The notes below the pieces were generated by a model that saw nothing but the letters and a program-made list of their open reading frames with translations, was not told where the DNA came from and ran no database searches. A stretch of DNA of 8,220 nucleotides, taken from NCBI GenBank assembly GCA_003695505.1, contig RFIY01000180.1, positions 1 through 8,220 of the forward strand. The letters run 5' to 3'. Shown one piece after another: positions 1 to 6,628 of this stretch; the first letter of the stretch is position 1, and each line of letters opens with the position of its first letter. Position numbers and translations under genes: made by a program. The stretch is from Candidatus Dadabacteria bacterium (GTDB lineage Bacteria > J088).

Positions 1-2163
1 CGGCACATCGAACAGCTCGGCCGCTGTACGACTGTGAATGTCCTGCCCGGTCCGAAACGCTTCGATCAGACCGGGATCTTCGCTGTAGTGAGCCAGGATG
101 CGCAGCTCGATCTGTGAATAATCCGCGCCGACAAACAGGTGTCCTGGCTCGGCGACGAAAGCGGCGCGCAGCCGGCGTCCCCACTCGTCGCGCACAGGAA
201 TGTTTTGCAGATTCGGATCCGTGCAGCTCAGACGGCCCGTGGCCGCCCGGGTCTGCTGAAAACTGGGATGAATCCGTCCCGTTTCCGGCAACACCGCATT
301 GCGCAGCCCGATCGCGTAGGTCTGCAACATCTTCGACAACGTCCTGTATTCGAGGATGCGCGGCACGAGAGGATGCGCCTCGCGCAGGTCTTCCAGCACG
401 CTTTCCTTTGTGCTCCACTTGCCCGTCTTCGTCTTGCGTACGCCTTTTGTCGGCAGGCCAAGTTCGTCGAACAGCAGCTCTCCGATCTGCGCCGGACTGT
501 TGAGATTGATCCCCCGTCCGATCTCGGCCGTGACCTCCGCCTCGATATGGTGGATGCGCGTCTGCAGCTCACGCTGCAAGGCTTCGAGTGCGTCTGTATC
601 GACGCGGATACCGTTCCACTCCATATCTGCGAGTACAGGCACCAGAGGCAGTTCGATCTCGCGATAGACGGCATCGAGACCCTGCTCGACCAGGCGCGGG
701 TGCAGGCGCTCGCACAGCGCCAGCGCCACGGCTGCATCCTCGGCGGCATAGCGGGCGGCTTCATCGACCGGCGTTGCAGCGAAGTTGCTGTCCGGGGCGA
801 CCTCCTTGAATGCGATCAACGTGACGCCGAATTCGCGGCGGGCAATCTCGTCGAGGCTGTGGCTGTTTTCGTCCGGAGACAGCAGATAGCTGGCGATCAT
901 GGAATCACCAGCGACGCCGTTGAGCGAAAATCCTGCATTCCGCAACACACCGATGTCGTACTTGAGATTCTGGCCGACCTTGGGGATATCGTCTGCGGCG
1001 AACAGTTCGGCCAGTTGCTCACGAATCTCGTCCAGAGGCACGTTATCACCAAACTGATGCGCGAGCGGCAGGTAGGCGCCGTGGTCGGCGCGATCGGCCA
1101 GGCTGATCCCGACGATGCGGGCGACGCGTGGCTGCAGACTGGTCGTTTCGGTGTCGACACCGATCGTCCGGCCCCGCTGCAACCAGTCTGCAAGCGCTCC
1201 GGCGCCGTCAATGATCTCGGCACGCATCTCGTGTGGCGCCGGTGGAACCTCGGCAGGCGAGGCAGCGGCCTCGGTCAATGCGGCCACGATGCGGTCAAGA
1301 TCCCCCCGCATCGAAGAAAAATCGAGTTCTTCGAGCAAGTGTGCCAGCGACTCCCGATCCGGAGGCGTTCGCTCGAGCCGATCCACGTCGAGGGAGTCAT
1401 CCGGAAAGCAGTCGTCGAGGTGCACGATTCGATAGCTGATCTCGGCGAGATCGGGCCGTTCTCGCAGATTATCCGCCCACTTCTGCGCAGGCAGTTCATC
1501 GCGATGCGCAAGCAGGTTCCGAAGACTGCCGTGCTCCTGAAGCAACTGCGCGGCCCGTTTTGCGCCGATGCCCGGCACTCCCGGCACGTTGTCCGAGCTG
1601 TCTCCCATCAGCGCGAACAGATCGGCGATCTGTTCAGGTCGCACGCCCCACTTCTTTTCGACGGCATCGGCGTCGTACCAGACATCTTTCATCGGGTCCC
1701 ACATCACGATGCGTCCGTCATCGATGAGCTGCATCAGATCCTTGTCTCCCGACACAAGCAGCACCCGTCTTCCCCGGGCCGCCTGGCGCTTCGCAAGCGC
1801 CGCGATCAGGTCGTCGGCTTCATAACCATCGCGCTGAATCGTCGGGATACCGAGCGCTTTGACCAGCTTGTAGACGTAGTCGATCTGCACCTTCAGATCC
1901 TCGGGTGCGGGAGGGCGATTCGCTTTGTATTCGGGATAGACATCAGCCCGCCATGAGGGGCCAGGTGCATCGAGCACCGCGACCACATTGGCGTCCGGAT
2001 GATCCTTGAGCAACCGAATCAGCATGCGCGCGACGCCATAGACAGCATTGGTCGGCAGTCCGTTGCGATTATTGAGCGCGCGAATCGCGTGATAGGCACG
2101 GAAGATATAGCTGGACAGGTCCAGCAGCAACACGGTGTCGCGATCGATCGGTATCGGACTCAT
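1..2163 (-). CDS. polA: DNA polymerase I, C-terminus cut off by the window edge
   Basis: Repair and Okazaki-fragment polymerase. The window holds the first 721 codons; the family is usually about 900-930 residues. Domains in order: a 5'-nuclease domain with the EADD motif (E115, D117, D118), GDKD (D140, D142) and the helix-hairpin segment GDSSDNVPGVPG (D188, D191); then a 3'-5' exonuclease domain with DTET (D337, E339), NLKYD (D403) and YAAED (Y472, D476), so the proofreading residues are all present; then the start of the polymerase domain, with LQNIPVR and motif A DYSQIELR (Asp681). The O-helix and the VHDE motif lie beyond the edge. The ATG overlaps the stop of the upstream methyltransferase gene (ATGA, 2160-2163), which suggests translational coupling. 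Only a weak GGCGGG precedes it, 7 bases upstream. Identification is certain from the motifs; the full length is not visible. Confidence 0.97.
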   Translation of the reverse strand, partial: MSPIPIDRDTVLLLDLSSYIFRAYHAIRALNNRNGLPTNAVYGVARMLIRLLKDHPDANVVAVLDAPGPSWRADVYPEYKANRPPAPEDLKVQIDYVYKLVKALGIPTIQRDGYEADDLIAALAKRQAARGRRVLLVSGDKDLMQLIDDGRIVMWDPMKDVWYDADAVEKKWGVRPEQIADLFALMGDSSDNVPGVPGIGAKRAAQLLQEHGSLRNLLAHRDELPAQKWADNLRERPDLAEISYRIVHLDDCFPDDSLDVDRLERTPPDRESLAHLLEELDFSSMRGDLDRIVAALTEAAASPAEVPPAPHEMRAEIIDGAGALADWLQRGRTIGVDTETTSLQPRVARIVGISLADRADHGAYLPLAHQFGDNVPLDEIREQLAELFAADDIPKVGQNLKYDIGVLRNAGFSLNGVAGDSMIASYLLSPDENSHSLDEIARREFGVTLIAFKEVAPDSNFAATPVDEAARYAAEDAAVALALCERLHPRLVEQGLDAVYREIELPLVPVLADMEWNGIRVDTDALEALQRELQTRIHHIEAEVTAEIGRGINLNSPAQIGELLFDELGLPTKGVRKTKTGKWSTKESVLEDLREAHPLVPRILEYRTLSKMLQTYAIGLRNAVLPETGRIHPSFQQTRAATGRLSCTDPNLQNIPVRDEWGRRLRAAFVAEPGHLFVGADYSQIELRILAHYSEDPGLIEAFRTGQDIHSRTAAELFDVP

Positions 2164-3551
2164 CCGTGTACCCGCCGGGTCACTTCCCACAAGGCGATTC
2201 CGGCCGCCACGGCAGCATTGAGGCTGTCGGCCTCCGGGCGAATCGGAATCGTCACCCGCTCGATCGATTCACTGAGGTCGGCCAGTCCAGGCCCCTCGAG
2301 GCCGATGATGATGCCTGGCGGCACCTCGCCGCCCCCCCATTCGTCAATCGGCGTCCCCTTTACATCGAGCCCAATTAATGGCAGTCCGCGCCGACCGAGA
2401 TCGGCCAGCGTTGGACCGTGACTGAGCTCGAGTCGCCACGGCGCCGTGCCCGCCGCCCTGAGCGCGCGAGGCAGATACGGGTTGGCCGCTTCTTCGAGGA
2501 GGACGACGCGTCGCACCCCGAATGCGTCGGCGGAACGCAGGATCGCGCCGACATTGTCGGGGTTCTGCGTGGCGACGAACAGCGTCGGGCGCTCCAGATC
2601 GAGCGCACCGTCCCAGGCTGGCAGTGGCGGCGCCTCGACGACCGCGAACGGCCCCTGACCGGAAATCGGGTCGAGCTGATGCATCAGCTCCTTCGACACG
2701 GCAACGACGCTCGCCGTACCATAATCAGCCGCTGGGTCAGTCGTTACCACCGTATCGATGCGACCGGACTGCTGCGTCAGCAGCTCGCGGATCAGGCGGT
2801 CGCCGATCAGCAGCGTTTTCTGCTCTTTGCGAATACCACGCGCGCTGGTCAGCCGTTTCCACGCACGGACCCGCGGATTGTCCGCCGATCGCAGCGGCTC
2901 CAGCCGCCGCGGCCGTGCGCCGCGACGTTCGTAGACGAGCAGGCGCCGTTCGGCCTGCGATAACGGCAACAGATAGTGGACATCATCGACAAGAACCCAG
3001 TCCGGATGCCGTGCTGCTGCCTCTGCGATTTCTTCGTCGCAATTAGGCCCCTTCAACAGCACCGCGCGCCCGCCGGCATCGATGCTGCCAGCCACGCGGT
3101 CGAACGTGTCGGCCACCGATGCGAACGCGCGCGTCACCAGCGTACGCGCCGGGATATGGTCGGTCGGATTCAATTTTCGCGCGATAACTTCGACGTTGCC
3201 CAGTTCCAGCTCGCGCACAACGTTGCTCAGAAAGCCGGCGCGCAACCGCCGGCCCTCAACCAGCTTGAACCGCAGTTCAGGATGCATGATGGCCAACGGA
3301 ATCCCCGGAAACCCACCGCCCGAGCCGAGATCCATGACGGTCGACCGCAGTTCGGTATACCGCCCGGGCAGCAGGCTGTCGATGTAGTGTTTCTCGACCA
3401 TGGCCTCGAACGCGCGAATCCGCGTCAGGTTCAGCTTCTGGTCTGCCTCACGCAGCATCTCGTGGAATCGCCACAACGCATCCCGCTGCGCCGCACGCAA
3501 CTGGAATCCGCCTGCGGCCATCAGGCGTTCGAATTTCTTTCGGGAAGTCAT
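2160..3551 (-). CDS. rsmG: RsmG-SpoU fusion: 16S rRNA m7G527-type methyltransferase joined to a TrmH/SpoU-type RNA methyltransferase
   Basis: One uninterrupted 463-residue frame carries two methyltransferases of unrelated folds. Residues 1 to about 211 are RsmG-like: NLT near 41-43, the S-adenosylmethionine loop DLGSGGGFPG at 74-83, TRAFAS at 140-145 and LLKGP at 165-169. This is near the normal length of a whole RsmG, which makes m7G527 in 16S rRNA. Residues about 219-463 look like a complete SpoU/TrmH enzyme: a substrate-binding domain starting at SADNPRVRAWKRL, motif 1 NPDNVGAILRSADAFG (330-345), motif 2 GIIIGLEGPGL (413-423) and the knot motif with SLNAAVAAGIALWE (443-456). These enzymes usually 2'-O-methylate tRNA or 23S rRNA ribose; the target here is unknown. 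A TGA three codons upstream of the ATG fixes the start. No clear Shine-Dalgarno is seen. It is first in an operon with polA, with a 4-base overlap. A genuine RsmG could instead sit elsewhere, making this a paralogue. Confidence 0.9.
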   Translation of the reverse strand: MTSRKKFERLMAAGGFQLRAAQRDALWRFHEMLREADQKLNLTRIRAFEAMVEKHYIDSLLPGRYTELRSTVMDLGSGGGFPGIPLAIMHPELRFKLVEGRRLRAGFLSNVVRELELGNVEVIARKLNPTDHIPARTLVTRAFASVADTFDRVAGSIDAGGRAVLLKGPNCDEEIAEAAARHPDWVLVDDVHYLLPLSQAERRLLVYERRGARPRRLEPLRSADNPRVRAWKRLTSARGIRKEQKTLLIGDRLIRELLTQQSGRIDTVVTTDPAADYGTASVVAVSKELMHQLDPISGQGPFAVVEAPPLPAWDGALDLERPTLFVATQNPDNVGAILRSADAFGVRRVVLLEEAANPYLPRALRAAGTAPWRLELSHGPTLADLGRRGLPLIGLDVKGTPIDEWGGGEVPPGIIIGLEGPGLADLSESIERVTIPIRPEADSLNAAVAAGIALWEVTRRVHG

Positions 3552-3655
3552 CGCCAGTCATGGTGCGCGAGCCCGAGCAACCCCGCAACCGCGGAACTTC
3601 CGGGCGGCCGCGCGTGCTGCCGTCGCGCCTGGACGGGTACACTGACGTGCAAGCG
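3552..3655. promoter_or_regulatory. Divergent intergenic region between the methyltransferase-polA operon and the pseudouridine synthase gene
   Basis: These roughly 100 bases lie between two divergently transcribed genes, so promoters for both directions should be here or just inside the genes. This is inferred from layout. On the plus strand TACACT (3638-3643) fits a -10 element, but no good -35 is visible and it would place the transcript start almost at the coding start. I found no convincing sigma-70 box pair on the minus strand. The frame of the plus-strand gene is open through this region back to an ATG at 3560, but the encoded residues are proline- and arginine-rich and unlike any domain. 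Confidence 0.3.
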
Positions 3656-4333
3656 ATGCAGCCCGAACCTGCCATCCTCTACAGCGACAACCACCTGCTG
3701 GTCGTCGACAAACCGCACCGCTGGCTGGTCCAGGGAGACCGCACCGGTGATCCGTCTCTGCTTGACTGGGGCCGCGAATGGATCCGCCGGACGGCCAACA
3801 AGCCCGGCAATGTCTATCTGGGGCTCGTTCATCGGCTGGATCGTCCGGCCGCGGGCGTCGTCGTCTTTGCGCGAACCTCGAAAGCGGCCGCGCGTCTGAG
3901 CGCCGCCTTCCGTGACCGCAACGTGTTCAAGCAGTACCGCGTCCTCGTCGAACAGCCGCCACCGACAGCCGAAGGCCGGCTGGAGCACTGGATCCAGCCG
4001 GCGCGCGGCGTCAAAAACAGCCGCGTCTTCGAGCATCCTGCCGATCGTGCCCAGCATGCGGCGCTGACGTTTCGGACGGTCGGACGGTTCGGCCCATACA
4101 CCGAGCTTGACATCGAACTTGAAACGGGCAGAAAGCACCAGATCCGGGCGCAGCTCGCGCATATCGGAAGTCCAATCGTCGGCGACCGCCGCTATGGGGC
4201 GTCGCAGCCGTATGCGCACGGCGCGATTGCGCTGCGGGCACAGCGTCTGACATTGCCCCACCCGACGCGCAAAGAACAGGTTTCCTGGGAAAGCCAGTTG
4301 CAGTGGGCCACGCCGGCGAAACAAGATTGGTGA
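3656..4333 (+). CDS. RluA-family RNA pseudouridine synthase, short form without S4 domain
   Basis: Isomerises uridine to pseudouridine in rRNA or tRNA; the target base cannot be told from sequence. With the ATG at 3656 it has 225 residues and starts directly with the catalytic domain: the early ILYSDNHLLVVDKP motif, then HRLDRPAAGVVVFART with Asp62 as the expected catalytic aspartate, then ETGRKHQIRAQLAHIG (156-171) and GDRRYG (176-181). There is no N-terminal S4 RNA-binding domain, unlike RluC or RluD. An in-frame GTG at 3647 has GGACGGG 9 bases upstream and could be the real start. An ATG at 3560 would add 32 residues of low-complexity sequence and is less likely. It is the only plus-strand gene here, divergent from the methyltransferase operon and convergent with the amidase gene, so it is probably transcribed alone. 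Confidence 0.92.
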   Translation: MQPEPAILYSDNHLLVVDKPHRWLVQGDRTGDPSLLDWGREWIRRTANKPGNVYLGLVHRLDRPAAGVVVFARTSKAAARLSAAFRDRNVFKQYRVLVEQPPPTAEGRLEHWIQPARGVKNSRVFEHPADRAQHAALTFRTVGRFGPYTELDIELETGRKHQIRAQLAHIGSPIVGDRRYGASQPYAHGAIALRAQRLTLPHPTRKEQVSWESQLQWATPAKQDW

Positions 4334-4415
4334 CACTGCTGCCTGATGCGCCTTGCCATTCGCGCCGCGCGGACCGAAGGCGGCTGGCCGGCCCCAGACA
4401 ACGGAATGACAGGCC

Positions 4416-5654
4416 TCAAATAGGCACTTTCGGCAGTTTCTTGAGGTATTCCTCGATGCCCTTGACGATCCCCGTCGCCAGATAATCGCGATAACGGCTG
4501 GTCTGTAACAGCTTCGATTCCTTTGGGTGGGTCACGAAGCCGAGTTCGACGAGGATCGCCGCCATATCCGTACCAACGAGCACATAGAACGGCGCACCCT
4601 TGACACCGAGGTCACGGTAGGTATCCCGGTATCGTGGCGCCAGTAACAGCTTCAGGTTGTTCTGCACGAACCGAGCCACGGTGCTGGACACATTGAGCTT
4701 GTTGCTCAGACGGAGGGCGCCAAGCAGCTCTTCGAGCGCGTCCATATCGCTGTCCCCGCCTCCAGATGCATTCTCTCGCGCGGCCACCTCGCGGCTACGC
4801 TTGTCGGTGGCGCGTGCGAGATGATACGTTTCGATCCCGTGGGCGGCCGGATTCCTGGCGCTGTTCGCGTGAATCGACACAAACAGATCGGCGCGCTCTC
4901 GATTCGCGATGACCGTACGTTCTTCAAGCGTCAGAAAAACATCCTTGTCGCGCGTCTGAATCACGCGGTGGCCGCGGCGACGCAGTTGCTCGGCAACCCG
5001 ATTGGCGACAGCCAGCACGATATTCTTCTCGTATACGCCCTTGTAACCGATGGCGCCCGGATCCTTGCCGCCATGCCCAGCGTCGATGACAATGACTTTT
5101 TTTCTGGCCTTTGGAGGTGCGGTTTTGGCGACCGGCACCGACGATCCGCCACCACCCAGCAACGCGCCGACGGGATCTTCACCCGTCGGCGGCGCCTTGC
5201 GCACCACGGGACCGGGAACCTGAACCTTGCGGTCGGACCCGTACACATCGATCACGATGCGCGGCGGCCCCGAGAATGGAACCACATGGTAGCGCGCGAT
5301 GCGCTGCACATCGAGTACCAGGCGCGCGGTATCCCGGTCGAACTGCGCGATGCGCGCCCGTCGCAGCAAGCCGTCATTGATCGCAAGTTCTTTCCGTAGC
5401 TCTGGCGCCAGTCGCGCGTGTTCGAAGTCGAGATAGATGCGCGGCGGCTTGCCATTTTTCGGATCGGCCGGTAGTTCGCGAACGGCATACGAGATCTTTC
5501 GATCCGTATAGACCACAACGCGCGTATAGTCGTCGAAACTCCAGTTCCGAATGTCCTGGATCACGCCCAGTTCGCGCCAGTCGGCTGGCGGCTGCGCGCC
5601 GGCAAAGCCGGGCAGCAGGGCAAGGACGGCTGCGATCAGTCGGCAGGTGCGAAT
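4416..5654 (-). CDS. amiC: AmiC-type periplasmic N-acetylmuramoyl-L-alanine amidase (AMIN plus Amidase_3)
   Basis: Zinc enzyme that cuts the amide bond between muramic acid and the stem peptide, normally during daughter-cell separation. Numbered from the proposed ATT start (412 residues): signal peptide 1-20 (RTCRLIAAVLALLPGFAGA, cleavage before QPP), AMIN domain about 28-140 for targeting to the cell wall or septum, a Pro/Gly-rich linker to about 183, then Amidase_3 with DAGHGG (His194), Glu209, SIHAN (His262) and VELGF (catalytic Glu370). The segment about 286-335 (AARENAS through the SNKL helix) resembles the autoinhibitory insert of AmiB/AmiC enzymes, which is relieved by EnvC/NlpD-type activators; none is in the window. 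No LysM follows, as in AmiC. The only in-frame ATG upstream (5747) gives a 31-residue Arg-rich extension lying inside the previous gene; ATT at 5654 follows AAGGAGA at proper spacing. Function is sure, start is not. Confidence 0.94.
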   Translation of the reverse strand: MRTCRLIAAVLALLPGFAGAQPPADWRELGVIQDIRNWSFDDYTRVVVYTDRKISYAVRELPADPKNGKPPRIYLDFEHARLAPELRKELAINDGLLRRARIAQFDRDTARLVLDVQRIARYHVVPFSGPPRIVIDVYGSDRKVQVPGPVVRKAPPTGEDPVGALLGGGGSSVPVAKTAPPKARKKVIVIDAGHGGKDPGAIGYKGVYEKNIVLAVANRVAEQLRRRGHRVIQTRDKDVFLTLEERTVIANRERADLFVSIHANSARNPAAHGIETYHLARATDKRSREVAARENASGGGDSDMDALEELLGALRLSNKLNVSSTVARFVQNNLKLLLAPRYRDTYRDLGVKGAPFYVLVGTDMAAILVELGFVTHPKESKLLQTSRYRDYLATGIVKGIEEYLKKLPKVPI

Positions 5655-6628
5655 CGTCCATCTCCTTCGTCGCGAACGCGATAGCCCCGCTCGGCAAACC
5701 AGCGCGTTGCCCCGTCGATGTCGCTGCTGTTCAGCGTAAATGTCCATGTGACCTTCCAGCGCGACCCATGTCGTTCAATCATGCTGGGGTAGACGCCATG
5801 GAACACCCCGCGGTTCGCGAGAAACGCCTGATCCATGGCCTGCCAGGCCGTCACATCGGTAAACGCGAAGGGCCCGGCACGCCAGCGTTGCGCCTCCGCC
5901 CTGGCCTCATAAAGAGGCGTCCAGGCCGAAAAGATCGTGTCGAGCAGCGACAGCATGGCCGGCGTCTGCAAGGCCATTCGGTCGGCCGGCCCAACCGGTA
6001 CGACAATCCGGCGCGCCACGTCACCGATCTGTACATCGACAACAGCGTCGGTCAGCGCAATGACGCGATCCTGCAGCACCGGGTGCGGTTGCTGCTGCGT
6101 CTCGATCGTCACGGTCAGGATGCCGTCGACATCCACCGCCGGGTCGAACACGAACAGGATGCCGGCGTCGAACAGCCTCGTCGCCCACGCCTCATGCGTG
6201 ACCCATGCGGCCGCACGGCCGTCCGGCGTTCGCACATACAGGCGTGGATCCCTGTCCCAGCTATTGATGAAGCCGAGCTCCACCAGTTTGCCAACGATTC
6301 GCTCATCATCGAAGCGGACCTTGCCGCTCCAGTACATGCGGTAGCCACGTTGACGCGTCTCTGGATCGCTGATCGCCTGAACGTATGCGCGCGGAGACGA
6401 GAAAAACCATCGCTGCATCGTCGCGCTGCGCTGTTCCATTTCTTCGACCGCAACCCACTGCTGCAGATAACCGGCGAGTGCCCGCGACAAGGCTTGGCGC
6501 TGTGCCTGATACAGCGCCAGATCCCGATCCCCGCGCGACGCGGCAACACCCGACGCATCGACCCATTCACCGGCCCGCACCAGACCGGGCGCCAGCAGGA
6601 TCGCAACGAGCAATAACCAGCGAATCAT
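5636..6628 (-). CDS. Exported protein of unknown function
   Basis: A 330-residue protein that I do not recognise at family level. It starts with a clear Sec signal peptide (MIRWLLLVAILLAPGLVRA, cleavage before GEW), so it should act in the periplasm or be attached to the envelope; no lipobox cysteine or further membrane segment is seen. Residues about 25-60 (ASGVAASRGDRDLALYQAQR and on) recall the N-terminal alpha/beta motif of FlgT/LPP20 or DUF2066-type exported proteins; that is a weak resemblance. The C-terminal third (about 250-320) looks like another compact alpha/beta unit, with a WKVTWTF strand and a final AERGYRVR strand. The ATG overlaps the hflX stop (ATGA, 6625-6628), with GGAG 8 bases upstream. 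Its end overlaps the amidase start by about 19 bases, so the two are probably co-expressed; a shared role in the cell envelope is only an inference from context. Confidence 0.85.
   Translation of the reverse strand: MIRWLLLVAILLAPGLVRAGEWVDASGVAASRGDRDLALYQAQRQALSRALAGYLQQWVAVEEMEQRSATMQRWFFSSPRAYVQAISDPETRQRGYRMYWSGKVRFDDERIVGKLVELGFINSWDRDPRLYVRTPDGRAAAWVTHEAWATRLFDAGILFVFDPAVDVDGILTVTIETQQQPHPVLQDRVIALTDAVVDVQIGDVARRIVVPVGPADRMALQTPAMLSLLDTIFSAWTPLYEARAEAQRWRAGPFAFTDVTAWQAMDQAFLANRGVFHGVYPSMIERHGSRWKVTWTFTLNSSDIDGATRWFAERGYRVRDEGDGRFAPAD
5661..5667 (-). promoter_or_regulatory. Strong Shine-Dalgarno (AAGGAGA) that decides the amidase start
   Basis: On the minus strand AAGGAGA lies 6 bases before the ATT at 5654-5652, within the last codons of the preceding gene. 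It is the best ribosome-binding sequence I noticed in the window. The ATG directly after it (bases 5662-5660) is out of the amidase frame and overlaps the site, so it cannot be its target. The in-frame codon just before ATT is ACG, which would be only 3 bases from the motif. Confidence 0.6.

Noticed and set aside
139-1956. Long open frame of 605 codons on the plus strand opposite polA
   Set aside because: It is the antisense shadow of polA. High GC and codon bias keep stops rare in this frame, and the translation shows no recognisable domain while the minus strand encodes all PolA motifs.
3548-4336. 262-codon minus-strand open frame opposite the pseudouridine synthase gene
   Set aside because: The plus strand has the full RluA-family motif set; the antisense product has no recognisable motif.
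4334-4415. Possible bidirectional terminator between the convergent pseudouridine synthase and amidase genes
   Set aside because: GC-rich inverted pieces exist (for example GCCTT...AAGGC around 4360-4390, and GGCCGGCC) but no strong stem followed by a T-run on either strand, so I would not call an intrinsic terminator.
5374-5697. Possible start of the amidase at the ATG right after the AAGGAG (frame of a 107-codon open reading frame)
   Set aside because: This ATG overlaps the Shine-Dalgarno itself and reads in the wrong frame. The product has no signal peptide or AMIN domain, so it would need a frameshift to make the amidase.
5768-6616. 282-codon plus-strand open frame opposite the exported-protein gene
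   Set aside because: The minus-strand frame has a signal peptide, a Shine-Dalgarno and overlapping junctions with both neighbours; the plus-strand product is Arg/His-rich with no domain.
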